A DNA stretch of 44,449 nucleotides from contig DLQI01000062.1 in NCBI GenBank assembly GCA_002478745.1, forward strand, positions 1-44,449, written 5' to 3'. Within the stretch, counting starts at the first letter, position 1. Each line of letters opens with the position of its first letter. The notes beneath the pieces are model-generated. The model was not told the DNA's origin and did not search any database. It worked only from the letters and a program-made list of their open reading frames with translations. The position numbers were made by a program, and so were the translations under genes. Positions 36,282 to 44,449 of the stretch are shown here, piece by piece. Source of the stretch: Rhodobacteraceae bacterium UBA7436 (GTDB lineage Bacteria; Pseudomonadota; Alphaproteobacteria; Rhodobacterales; Rhodobacteraceae).

Positions 36282-37508
36282 TCACCCACCTTTTACCGAG
36301 CCCGCCAAAAGGCCGCGGATGAAATAGCGCTGCATGGACAAGAAAACGACCACAGGCACGATCATCGAAATGACCGCAGAGGCGTTCAGCAAATGCAGCT
36401 GATCCTTGAAAGTCCCAAGCTGCTTTTGCAAACGGATGGGGAATACGAGATCTTCGGCGTCGCCTGGCCCGATATAAAGCGCGACAAGCAGGTCATTCCA
36501 AACCCAAAGGAACTGGAAGATGCCAAAGGAAGCCAAAGCAGGCACAGACAGCGGCACAATGATGCGTACAAAAATCTGCAAGTGGTTCGCGCCGTCGATA
36601 CGTGCGCTTTCCAACAGCTCGCGCGGCAAGGCGACGATGTAGTTACGCAGCAAATAGATCGCCAGCGGCAAACCAAAGGCGGTGTGCGTGATCCACAGGC
36701 TTGCGAATGATTTCGACGCCACGCGGCATGTATCCGTCGCCTCGCAATCCGTCAGCCATGAATTTAATGCTGTGGCCCAGGATGCGATACCACTGAAGCC
36801 CTGCAAGACTGGAAGGAACGCCAGCTGCGTCGGAATGACCATCAGTGACACAACAATCACGAACAACCAGTCACGCCCCGGGAAACGCATCCATGAAAAT
36901 GCATAGGCAGCAAACGCCGCGATTGTGATCGGAATGATCGTAGCTGGAATGGTCACGATGAACGACGAAATCAACGCGTTTGGTACGTTCTTGTTATCAA
37001 ACAAAACCTCCATATAGGCATCTGCGCTAAAGACAGGGTCTTGGTTGATATAAACATCGAGGTTTTTTGGCTTCGGCGCAGTTGCTTCGGCGAAGGTCCA
37101 AGTGAAATCGCCATTAGTTTGGAAAACCAATTCACCATCGCGCACGTTCATGACTTCGCCAGCAGCAATCAAACGGCGCACCAGTTTTGTCTTTCCTGGA
37201 TTTTCCGGATCAGGCTCGCGGCCTGTCAGCATTATGGACTGCACATCACCCGTGACTTTATAGTTGTCTTTGCTCGCGTTCAAACGTTCAAAGATGTTGC
37301 CGGTCATTACGACAAACGGCTCCGTCTGGTCACGATCATGCGTGCCAAAGCGGTGGCCGAGTTCGGTCGGCGTAAAAGCTGTCCAGAAGCCGGACGTCTT
37401 GGACGCGGTTTCAGATCGAAGGGATGTGGTCACCAGCGCTACAAATGGGACAACCCAGATGAAGACGATTAGCGCCAATACCACATGGCGTAAGCTACGT
37501 GAGATCAT
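36282..37508 (-). CDS. aglG: Alpha-glucoside ABC transporter permease G
   Basis: 408 residues. After the first helix (about 8-28) comes a periplasmic stretch of about 130 residues, then five membrane helices. The EAA loop is ESARIDGANHLQIFVRIIVPL (about 297-317). A short Cys-containing loop (DCEATDTCR, about 250-258) lies between helices. It overlaps aglF by four bases, and the aglA start lies just downstream of its stop. MalG-like; pairs with AglF. Confidence 0.9.
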   Translation of the reverse strand: MISRSLRHVVLALIVFIWVVPFVALVTTSLRSETASKTSGFWTAFTPTELGHRFGTHDRDQTEPFVVMTGNIFERLNASKDNYKVTGDVQSIMLTGREPDPENPGKTKLVRRLIAAGEVMNVRDGELVFQTNGDFTWTFAEATAPKPKNLDVYINQDPVFSADAYMEVLFDNKNVPNALISSFIVTIPATIIPITIAAFAAYAFSWMRFPGRDWLFVIVVSLMVIPTQLAFLPVLQGFSGIASWATALNSWLTDCEATDTCRVASKSFASLWITHTAFGLPLAIYLLRNYIVALPRELLESARIDGANHLQIFVRIIVPLSVPALASFGIFQFLWVWNDLLVALYIGPGDAEDLVFPIRLQKQLGTFKDQLHLLNASAVISMIVPVVVFLSMQRYFIRGLLAGSVKGG

Positions 37509-38758
37509 GATTGCATCCCTTTCTGTTCTCGGCGCAAGCGCCAGCCGTTAAAGACCATATTGGGAATAACCGTCGCCATCAGCATGATGGCAATCGCCGC
37601 GAATAGGTTGTCGACGTTATCGCCACCGATGGACCAGTTGGTCCGCGCTTTTTCCATCATCGTCGCCAAAAGCAGTTTGTCGTCGTCATTGGCAAGTAGC
37701 GCATAAGGAATATCAAACACTTTCAAGACAAGGATAACCAACGTCGTCCAAACCACGATGACCGTGGAAAAAATCTGCGGCAGTTTGATCCGGAAAAACA
37801 TCTGGAACGGGTTTGCACCATCGATTGTCGCGGCCTCAATCGTGTCTTCTGGAATGCCACGAAGGGCGGCGGAAAAGATCACCATCGCAAAACCTGTCTG
37901 CACCCAGACGAGAATCCACATCAAAAAGAAGTTGCCCCAGAATTTGATGTTATAGAGCGGTTCGTTGTTCTCAGCGCCGTGCCCCAACATCGCCTTAAGC
38001 AGCCCGATTTGGTAGGATGGCGTCAGGCCGTTGATGGCCTCTTGAGGCTGCACACCGCCACCAGCGAAGATGTTACGCCAGATGATAGCAGCACCCACGA
38101 AAGAAATCGCAAGTGGCACAAAGATGAATGTTTTCGCGACAACGCCCCAGCGCACAGAGTCTGCAAGCACGGCGATCAACAGGCCAAAGCAGATACAGAT
38201 CGACGGCACCAGAACAAGCCACATCAAACTGTTACGAATGGCCAAGCGAAACTGTTCATAGCCAAGCGCTGCAGGGTCCCACAAGAACGCATAGTTGCGC
38301 AGGGACAGAGTGCCACTCGCCTCTTGGAAAGAGAGCTTTAGTGTCAAAAACGCAGGCACCAGCAGGAACAGCAACAGCAAAACGATTGTTGGGCCAATGA
38401 ATATCCATGGTTGGATGGATTCGACGATGATGGACTGGCGACCCTCGGATTCTTTGAACCGATAGCGGGCCAGGCCCATATTCAGCCAGTTGGTCAGCCA
38501 GAAATACAAAAAAGAAACGCCAACCGCGATGATGACAGACCGCAGGGCAAAACCCATTTTGGCAAATCGCTCTTCAGTGACGAGACGCTCGACGCTCCAT
38601 TCAAACCGGTCATGGAGCGCAAGCCCCATATTCGCGGTGAAGTCATCAAGCGGAGCTGTGCCGGCAAAAGCAAGCACCGCGATTACGGGCAATACTATGA
38701 CGACTGTCAGGGCAATAGCTAAGCCATTTCCGGCAATAAGTGGGAATGAAGATCGCAT
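37505..38758 (-). CDS. aglF: Alpha-glucoside ABC transporter permease F
   Basis: 417 residues from the ATG at 38756-38758; an in-frame TTG 12 codons upstream falls in an intercistronic hairpin and is rejected. Helices at about 8-30 and 70-90 precede the usual MalF-like core that begins at about residue 115 (PWIFIGPTIVLLLLFLLVPAF). The protein is therefore longer than a minimal AglF and resembles the MalF layout. The EAA loop is EAATIDGANPFQMFFRIKLPQ. It follows aglE after 89 bases and is coupled to aglG by ATGA. Confidence 0.9.
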   Translation of the reverse strand: MRSSFPLIAGNGLAIALTVVIVLPVIAVLAFAGTAPLDDFTANMGLALHDRFEWSVERLVTEERFAKMGFALRSVIIAVGVSFLYFWLTNWLNMGLARYRFKESEGRQSIIVESIQPWIFIGPTIVLLLLFLLVPAFLTLKLSFQEASGTLSLRNYAFLWDPAALGYEQFRLAIRNSLMWLVLVPSICICFGLLIAVLADSVRWGVVAKTFIFVPLAISFVGAAIIWRNIFAGGGVQPQEAINGLTPSYQIGLLKAMLGHGAENNEPLYNIKFWGNFFLMWILVWVQTGFAMVIFSAALRGIPEDTIEAATIDGANPFQMFFRIKLPQIFSTVIVVWTTLVILVLKVFDIPYALLANDDDKLLLATMMEKARTNWSIGGDNVDNLFAAIAIMLMATVIPNMVFNGWRLRREQKGMQS

Positions 38759-38793
38759 TTCAGACAACCTGACAATTGAGGAGAGGAAAATCA

Positions 38794-38825
38794 AACGGGG
38801 CGAGACTGGTTTGTCGCGCCCCGTT
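38794..38825 (-). promoter_or_regulatory. Strong stem-loop between aglE and aglF
   Basis: AACGGGGCG (38794-38802) pairs with CGCCCCGTT (38817-38825), then one mismatch, then GAC pairs with GTC around a 6-nt loop: 12 pairs in all. On the transcribed minus strand it lies after the aglE stop and is followed by TGATTTTCC, an imperfect T run. It probably acts as a partial terminator or 3' stabiliser so that the binding protein is made in excess of the permeases. Confidence 0.75.
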
Positions 38826-38847
38826 CAGTACTTAAAGGTAGAAACGC

Positions 38848-40185
38848 TTACTTAATAGCGTCCCATGCACCTTGGATGTTGTCACCCGTTGTTTGCGCAT
38901 CTTGACCGTTTGCGAAGGCAGTCATCTCTGTCCAGAATGCACCGGCACCGATAGCACCTGGCATCAGATCAGATGCGTCAAAACGGAATGTTGTTGCGTT
39001 TGCAAGGATTTCACCCTGTTTGCGCAGCGCGTCAGTTGCGTATGCGGTTGCTTCAACACCTTTGTGCGCAGTCAAGAAGCCGCCGAGACCCATGTATGAT
39101 TCGTGAGCGGACGCTTCTGTCAGGAAGTCAAAGAATGCGCGTGTTGCTTCGGATTCTTTAGTCATTGTCCAAAGTGTACCCGCACCCAACACTGGGTTGC
39201 CAAGTTCAGCAGACGCGTATGGTGGGAAGTAGAAGAAATCTGCTTCGCCGCTTTCAACTTCTGCACCTTCTTTCGGGAAGAATGCTGGGATGAAAGACGC
39301 CTGACGGTGCATCATGCAAGAAGCTGGTGCAGTGAACAGACCCTTTGGCGCGTCGCCAAAGAATGTTGTTGCAACAGCAGCGGAACCACCAGCAACGTAG
39401 TCGTCATTGCGAGAGAATGAACCGAAGACTTCCATCGCGTTCAGAACTTCTGGGCTGTTGAATGGCATCTCGTTGGAAACCCACTGGTCGTATGCTTCAG
39501 GAGAAGCAGTACGCAGCATCAGGTCTTCCATCCAGTCAGTAGAAGTCCAACCAGTAGCACCACCGGATTCGATGCCGATGCACCAAGGTGTGTTACCGTC
39601 AGCAACCATTTGGTCAGACAAAGCAATCAGATCTTCCATGGTTGTTGGAATTTCATAACCGTTGTCTTCGAAACCTTCAGGAGAGAACCAAACCAAAGAT
39701 TTGAGGTCCATTTTGTATGCGAAGCCGTAGAACGCGTCTGCGCCGTCAGGACCAGCGTATGTGCCCAAAGCGGACCAAGAAGAACCAGCACCGTAGTTGT
39801 CGTTCATCCATGCAGCTTTGTCTTCACCCAATGCAACCAAGTGGCCTTCTGCGGCCATATCAGCTGCAAGACCTGGCTGTGGGAATACAGCGATGTTTGG
39901 CGCGTTGCCTGATTCCAGATCAGCAACGATCAAGGATGTGAAGTCAGCAGAACCGGAGTACTTAATTGTCGCACCAGTTGCTTTAGCAAAGCAATCCATG
40001 ACCGCAACGACGTTCTCTTCGTCTTTGCCCTGCCAAGAACCAGCAACAGTCACTGTTTCGCCAGCGAAGTCGCCCAGATCGCCCAATGCAGATGGCGTGT
40101 CACACACGTCCGCATATGCACCAGAAGCAAAAGCGCTCGACGCTGTCAAAAGCGTAGCCCCAAGAAGTTTAGATTTATATGACAT
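38848..40185 (-). CDS. aglE: Alpha-glucoside ABC transporter periplasmic binding protein
   Basis: 445 residues. GGGAGG before the ATG at 40183-40185 decides the start; a longer in-frame extension exists but lacks a signal peptide. The signal peptide is MSYKSKLLGATLLTASSAFASG and ends at AYA, before DVCDTP. The mature part is a family 1-type sugar-binding protein (VTVAGSWQGKDEENVVAVMDCF near 43-64, FYGFAYKMDLKSLVWFSPEGF). Codon use is strongly biased, suggesting high expression. First gene of the operon. No aglR-type regulator gene is found upstream or within the window. Confidence 0.92.
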   Translation of the reverse strand: MSYKSKLLGATLLTASSAFASGAYADVCDTPSALGDLGDFAGETVTVAGSWQGKDEENVVAVMDCFAKATGATIKYSGSADFTSLIVADLESGNAPNIAVFPQPGLAADMAAEGHLVALGEDKAAWMNDNYGAGSSWSALGTYAGPDGADAFYGFAYKMDLKSLVWFSPEGFEDNGYEIPTTMEDLIALSDQMVADGNTPWCIGIESGGATGWTSTDWMEDLMLRTASPEAYDQWVSNEMPFNSPEVLNAMEVFGSFSRNDDYVAGGSAAVATTFFGDAPKGLFTAPASCMMHRQASFIPAFFPKEGAEVESGEADFFYFPPYASAELGNPVLGAGTLWTMTKESEATRAFFDFLTEASAHESYMGLGGFLTAHKGVEATAYATDALRKQGEILANATTFRFDASDLMPGAIGAGAFWTEMTAFANGQDAQTTGDNIQGAWDAIK

Positions 40186-40574
40186 GATATCCTCCCAGAA
40201 AGTCATTTTACGCCGACGGGTCGTTAAATAGGTGACCCTTCCATTATCGGTCCGGCAAATTTCCATCTCTAATTGGTGTCTGTTTTTTTTTGGAACGTCA
40301 AGAAAGGACTGTTGAAAGTGGGTCAACTCTGAATTTTACCTATAATTTACCCCTTGGCAGGCGGTTGGAATATGGCTCAAATCGCTTTGCTGGTGCTTGG
40401 GATGCCCGGGTGGTGACCCAGAAGCGAAGCCAGAGGAACTTCAGCTCCCTGCTAGAGAGAGACGCTGTGCTCCCCCCAAAAAACACGCACCGGCCCCACC
40501 CTTCAGGCCGTATCAAAGGCCACTAACATCTCCGAGTTGAATGGAAAGCGTTAGGGATCAACGCAATCAAGCTG
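40186..40574. other. Non-coding region upstream of aglE
   Basis: It should hold the aglE promoter, but no -35/-10 pair is convincing. GGGTC (40218-40222) and GACCC (40234-40238) form an inverted repeat with an 11-nt spacer, about 33-53 bases before the aglE ATG, a possible operator or leader hairpin. From about 40350 to 40520 the sequence is GC-rich with C and A runs and has no credible gene; I cannot assign it. Confidence 0.4.
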
Positions 40575-40599
40575 TCCTATCATCCCAGCCACCCCTCTC
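40575..40599 (+). repeat. Direct repeat, distal copy of the tRNA-Gln 3' end (att-like)
   Basis: Matches 31726-31750 at 22 of 25 positions and in the same orientation, including CATCCCAGCCA exact. No other part of a tRNA precedes it. It marks the far edge of the 8.8-kb agl block, as expected if an element integrated at the tRNA gene and displaced the original 3' end. Confidence 0.65.
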
Positions 40600-40883
40600 G
40601 AACGGATAGATTTTACGCCCTTCTTAGGGTGATGTGTTATGAACAATTTCCTCGCAACGAGTTCAGGGCAGACGAACCAGTTCAAAAACGTTCATCGAAC
40701 AACGGTGAGGCTCTCACGAATAGTGAAATCTCTGAATTTTTCATTATTCGCGTCCAGCCAAAACTGGGTCCATTGTCTCCACAAGTAAAACAATGCGTTT
40801 CTCGATATCACCAAATCTTGGCCTCATTTCCGCCTCAAAGGCCCATCATTTCTGAGTTGAATAGCTTGAGAAGGAATGACCAA
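40600..40883. other. Leader region of the gtr cassette
   Basis: The glycosyltransferase frame is open through this stretch, but the encoded residues are not family-like. AAGGA at 40871-40875 precedes the chosen ATG at 40884. No other gene, terminator or strong repeat was seen. It likely carries the cassette promoter. Confidence 0.4.
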
Positions 40884-41834
40884 ATGTATCTGTCAATTGT
40901 AGTCCCCTGCATGAACGAGGAAGACGGCATTGATGCGCTTGTCACACGGCTGTCCTTGATCACCGCGAAATGGAAGCAACAGGCAGAGATCATTTTGGTT
41001 GATGATGGGTCTTCGGATGGCACATGGCGTGAAATCGAAGCCGCCTGTAAAACATCCGCGCAGGTTGTAGGTATCAAGTTATCGGCCAATCGTGGTCACC
41101 AAATCGCCCTCACAGCAGGTTTAAAAGCCGCCAAAGGCGAACGGATCATGATGATCGACGCCGACTTACAAGATCCACCTGAGTTGATGACAGATATGAT
41201 GTTTATGATGGATCGTGGCTTCGACGTTGTCTATGGCCGTCGCATTGAACGTCAGGGCGAAACAATTTTTAAACGCGCAACGGCACATCTTTTCTATCGT
41301 GTTTTGAATGCGCTTTCTGACATTAGCATCCCACGTGATACCGGCGATTTCCGATTGGTTAATCGCAAGACATTGGACGCGGTTTTGGAAATGCCAGAAC
41401 GCGCCCGCTTCATTCGGGGTATGTTCGCTTGGGCTGGCTTTAAACAAGTTGGCATCGAATATGTCCGCGCCCCGCGCGAGACAGGCGAAACAAAGTACCC
41501 ATTGCGGAAGATGATCCGCTTTTCAATCGACGCAATGACAGCCTTTTCCACCAAGCCGTTAAAGTTAGCTACGCGATTGTCTTTCGTAAGCCTATTTATT
41601 GCGGCGCTGATGGCTGTGTATGTTTTCCGTTCTTTGATCTTGTTTCAAACGGCCCCTGGCTGGGCCTCTGTTGTGCTCGCGGTTGCCTTCTTCTCCGGCG
41701 TGCAGCTTTTGACCCTTGGGATCTTGGGCGAATATGTTGGCCGCCTTTACATCGAAGCAAAGAAGCGGCCGCTTTACTTTGTAAGTGAAGAGCTACGCAG
41801 CAACGCCCCTATCGCGGCCAAGTTGACAGCCTGA
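40884..41834 (+). CDS. gtrB: GT2 undecaprenyl-phosphate glycosyltransferase, GtrB-like
   Basis: 316 residues from the ATG at 40884. It starts MYLSIVVPCMNEE as in DPM1/GtrB enzymes, with DDGSSDGT (40-47) and the metal-binding DAD (92-94, IDADLQDPPE). Two C-terminal hydrophobic segments (about 232-254 and 262-287) anchor it. GtrB moves a sugar from a nucleotide donor to undecaprenyl phosphate at the cytoplasmic face. Its stop overlaps the gtrA start (TGATG). Confidence 0.88.
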   Translation: MYLSIVVPCMNEEDGIDALVTRLSLITAKWKQQAEIILVDDGSSDGTWREIEAACKTSAQVVGIKLSANRGHQIALTAGLKAAKGERIMMIDADLQDPPELMTDMMFMMDRGFDVVYGRRIERQGETIFKRATAHLFYRVLNALSDISIPRDTGDFRLVNRKTLDAVLEMPERARFIRGMFAWAGFKQVGIEYVRAPRETGETKYPLRKMIRFSIDAMTAFSTKPLKLATRLSFVSLFIAALMAVYVFRSLILFQTAPGWASVVLAVAFFSGVQLLTLGILGEYVGRLYIEAKKRPLYFVSEELRSNAPIAAKLTA

Positions 41835-42223
41835 TGCAGTTGGCTCGCTTCGCACTTGTCGGCACCACCGTCGCATTGGTTTATGTGGCAGGTTATCTTC
41901 TGTTGCTAGAGGTTGGGATCAATCAACCGCTCGCAAACGCTCTGGCCTACCTCATTGCAATTTCGGCCCAATATTTAGGGCAAGCGGCGTACACCTTCGG
42001 CAAGCCCATAAATGACAGTGCCCAGATCGGCCGGTTCGTCGTCATGACAGGATTGGGTTTTTTGACCTCTGCGGCAATTACCGGCCAGATCGGGCCGTTC
42101 CTTAACGCTTCGAACTGGGCAGCTGCAGTCGTAGTCATCCTTATCCTCCCTATCCAGAACTACATTATTATGACTCTTTGGGTCTTTTCAAAAAGTCCAA
42201 AAACTAACGGGATCACCCAATGA
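41834..42223 (+). CDS. gtrA: GtrA-family membrane protein (lipid-linked sugar flippase)
   Basis: 129 residues with four hydrophobic segments (about 2-24, 33-52, 67-86, 96-118). RFALVGTTVALV at the start is the GtrA signature. It is thought to flip the undecaprenyl-phosphate sugar made by GtrB across the inner membrane. It overlaps gtrB by one base and the methyltransferase gene by four, so it is translationally coupled on both sides. Confidence 0.87.
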   Translation: MQLARFALVGTTVALVYVAGYLLLLEVGINQPLANALAYLIAISAQYLGQAAYTFGKPINDSAQIGRFVVMTGLGFLTSAAITGQIGPFLNASNWAAAVVVILILPIQNYIIMTLWVFSKSPKTNGITQ

Positions 42224-42993
42224 CACATATCTATAATGATACCTTTTTTGATTACATTAACCAAAGTGCACATGCCTCCGCACAGACGTTGGTCGCGACC
42301 CTATTCCCAATGTTACGCCCCCAAAGCGTCATTGATTTAGGCAGTGGACGCGGCGTGTGGTTGGCCGAATGGCAAAAAGCAGGCGCAACCGATGTCTTAG
42401 CCGTAGATGGCGACTATGTTGATCAATCTCAATTGGCAGTCCAGACAAATCAGTTTCTCGCCGCAGATCTTACCAAGCCAGTGAACACCGGTCGTCGTTA
42501 TGATCTCGCCCAAAGCCTTGAGGTTGGTGAACATCTGCTTGAAAACGCAGCTACAACCCTAGTCGATAGCCTTACCAATGCGTCTGACCGCGTCTTGTTC
42601 TCTGCAGCCGTAAAAGGGCAAGGGGGCGAATTTCATATTAATGAGCAGCCGCTGGCCTATTGGCAGGCCCTATTTGAGGCCAAAGGTTATCGCGCATATG
42701 ACTGCCTGCGCCCTCACATGAAAAGTGACACCACCGCAGCACCTTGGTACCGCTACAACTCAATCCTGTATGTAAATGAAGCCGGCCTAGATGGGCTTTC
42801 CGATGATGTACTAAAATATGCTGTGCCTCTGGGCGAGACCGTCAAAGACGGTGGTGGTCTATCTTGGCGCTTGCGTAAAGCGATTGTAACACGCTTGCCT
42901 CGCAATGCAGTGACCAACATCGCAAGAGTACGTGCCACAGTTATTGCTGCATCGCTGCGTTTGCGTAAAACTGCAGGTTCTGCAATCGCATGA
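42220..42993 (+). CDS. SAM-dependent methyltransferase in the gtr cassette
   Basis: 257 residues. The SAM site is VIDLGSGRGVWLAEW (about 38-52), with LAVDGDYV after it and DLAQSLEVGEHL as the post-I motif. No membrane segment. Located between gtrA and the polytopic transferase with four-base overlaps on both sides, so it may methylate a sugar or glycan intermediate of this pathway; the substrate is not visible. Confidence 0.85.
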   Translation: MTHIYNDTFFDYINQSAHASAQTLVATLFPMLRPQSVIDLGSGRGVWLAEWQKAGATDVLAVDGDYVDQSQLAVQTNQFLAADLTKPVNTGRRYDLAQSLEVGEHLLENAATTLVDSLTNASDRVLFSAAVKGQGGEFHINEQPLAYWQALFEAKGYRAYDCLRPHMKSDTTAAPWYRYNSILYVNEAGLDGLSDDVLKYAVPLGETVKDGGGLSWRLRKAIVTRLPRNAVTNIARVRATVIAASLRLRKTAGSAIA

Positions 42994-44399
42994 CGGTTGC
43001 CGCCTTATCTCAAGTAAATATAGCGAAAGGCGGCTTAGATTTAAGAGCCGTTTTTTTGCTGTGCATAGCTGCTATCTGCGCAATGTCTTTGCCCAATCTC
43101 TTAGACCCAATGATCCGGTATGATGACTATCCGGCCCTGTTTGCCGAAGGTGATTTATTCTGGGAGAAAACCCTGAATGAGGGCCGTTGGGTTAATTACC
43201 TTTGGCATCTTCGGGGTATCGTAACGCCCGCTTGGCTCAACTTTGGGGCCTATCAAGCTTTATGGGCATTGTTCGCTGCGGCAACGGCCACGGTCGTTAT
43301 GCGTCAAAGCGGGTTCACATTTCTCAAAGCCACTTTAGCGTTACTCATTTTGGTGTCGCCTTCTGCTTTACTCATCTCACTATGGTTCAACACGTTGTTG
43401 CCCGGCTTAGCGCTTGTGGCACTATTCAGTTTACTGGCATGCAAGTTATCCTCCCGAAATATTAACCTCCTCCTCCCCATATTTGTCGTCCTAACCTTTA
43501 TGGCCTACACGACTTATCCATTGTTGTTGCTCGTCATTTGCCTTTATCGCCATGACAACCGTTCGCTCCCAAAACTGATCGCATTGTTGACCTTTTTTAC
43601 GGCCAGCTTTATCGCTGCCATCCTATTCACCTACTCAATCAATTGGTCAGTCCATGGCGTGTTCGGCGTTCCACTGGCCGATTGGCGGGACGCAACGCCA
43701 GCGCACAACCTCGCAGAGATGACCGCAAACTTCCCTAAATTAGTCGAAACCTTCAGTGGCTTCCTATCAAAGACCAGCTTTGAGTTCTATCCAGCACAAG
43801 TTATCCACCTGATGATGTTCTTTGGTTCAGCCGTTGTGCAGACTCGATATGAACCACTCGAAGCTGCCTATATTTACGCGGGCTTGTTTACTGGGTTGTC
43901 ACTAATCACTCTCCAAGTCCTAAAACTCGGAGTGACAATCCCACCAAGAACATTCATTTTCGCATGGGTTTTCTATGGCATAGCTGTTGTGCGCGCTGTT
44001 GAGATCCTATCGGCCAAGCACGCATTCTCTGGGCGCATGGCAGGCAACGCAGCGCTTCTAATTGTCGGTAGCTATTTGCTTCAAAGTTACACTCAGTATT
44101 CACAATATACAGAATGGCAAAGCCAAACACGCAGTATTGCAGGACAGATTTCAGCCACGGACGGTCCGATTGTGGTAAATGGACACCCCATGAGAACAGC
44201 TGCTGCCCTGCGCGCTAGGGTACAGTCTGACACCGCATTCACCTTCAGAATGCAACAACTAACAGGACGGGACGTGATCAGCTGCGCATCCGTTTCAAGC
44301 GACTGCTCACGAACCGCAGGTGCGACAAGTAGCACCAATCCTTCTTATCGGATCACCACTGAGGGAGGGACCGCGAAAATTACATTCGCGGCCCAATAG
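42990..44399 (+). CDS. Polytopic glycosyltransferase, GtrC/Glucos_trans_II-like
   Basis: 469 residues with about nine or ten hydrophobic segments up to residue 360, then a soluble tail. After the first helix comes IRYDDYPALF (about 42-51) followed by GRWVNYLWHLRG, similar to the periplasmic acidic motif of GtrII-type transferases that take the sugar from the lipid carrier and attach it to a surface glycan. This is inferred from topology, motif and its neighbours gtrB and gtrA. The last 50 bases of the window after the stop hold nothing recognisable. Confidence 0.75.
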   Translation: MTVAALSQVNIAKGGLDLRAVFLLCIAAICAMSLPNLLDPMIRYDDYPALFAEGDLFWEKTLNEGRWVNYLWHLRGIVTPAWLNFGAYQALWALFAAATATVVMRQSGFTFLKATLALLILVSPSALLISLWFNTLLPGLALVALFSLLACKLSSRNINLLLPIFVVLTFMAYTTYPLLLLVICLYRHDNRSLPKLIALLTFFTASFIAAILFTYSINWSVHGVFGVPLADWRDATPAHNLAEMTANFPKLVETFSGFLSKTSFEFYPAQVIHLMMFFGSAVVQTRYEPLEAAYIYAGLFTGLSLITLQVLKLGVTIPPRTFIFAWVFYGIAVVRAVEILSAKHAFSGRMAGNAALLIVGSYLLQSYTQYSQYTEWQSQTRSIAGQISATDGPIVVNGHPMRTAAALRARVQSDTAFTFRMQQLTGRDVISCASVSSDCSRTAGATSSTNPSYRITTEGGTAKITFAAQ

Positions 44400-44449
44400 C
44401 CCCACGTTCACAACTCGGCTAAAACCCTATTCCAAACGCAAAAGGCCGC

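Noticed and set aside
1..44449. CRISPR arrays or complete insertion sequences
   Set aside because: No regularly spaced direct repeats and no transposase or integrase gene were found anywhere in the window.

Overview
The window reads as chromosomal DNA of a marine alphaproteobacterium of the Rhodobacterales (roseobacter type). This rests on the gene families: a class II (B12-dependent) ribonucleotide reductase, a divergent alpha-type HisRS, a short HisG with HisZ, an xdhABC operon running into a BMP-type nucleoside importer, a NavAb/NavSp-like sodium channel, an FAD-GcvT dimethylglycine-dehydrogenase-type enzyme and an aglEFGAK alpha-glucoside operon. The organism is inferred from sequence alone.

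Layout. 1-8521 is mostly housekeeping: a partial LpxR-family outer-membrane protein, a DUF1489 protein, nrdJ with its terminator, the minus-strand hisS-hisZ-hisG operon, a divergent slyX, and a lipoprotein of unknown function. dnaE follows (8624-12136). From 12293 to 21896 a nearly gap-free plus-strand operon carries xanthine dehydrogenase (xdhA, xdhB, xdhC) followed by an ABC importer: ATPase, permease, a small unknown membrane protein, permease, and binding protein. It closes with a clear terminator. The operon would import purine nucleosides or bases and oxidise hypoxanthine/xanthine to urate.

22057-31572 is a set of metabolic genes: a voltage-gated sodium channel, a DauA-like FAD oxidoreductase overlapping a DUF938 methyltransferase, the FAD-GcvT enzyme, a FAD-linked (D-lactate/glycolate-type) dehydrogenase with a 2-hydroxyacid dehydrogenase, an exported SH3 protein and a quinone-reductase-like enzyme.

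A tRNA-Gln(UUG) lies at 31668-31742. The 8.8 kb after it holds the minus-strand aglE-F-G-A-K operon plus a GH1 beta-glucosidase. This block ends at a second, near-identical copy of the tRNA 3' end (25 nt, 22 identical) at 40575-40599. That is the layout of a genomic island inserted at a tRNA gene, although no integrase remains in the window. Just outside the distal repeat is a gtr-type glycan-modification cassette: GT2 transferase, GtrA flippase, methyltransferase and a polytopic glycosyltransferase.

Best leads: the tRNA-Gln repeat pair with the adjacent gtr cassette; a 39-nt tRNA-Gln-like relic at 27344-27382; the small His-rich membrane protein locked by overlapping start/stop codons between the two nucleoside permeases; and several intercistronic RNA hairpins at binding-protein genes.
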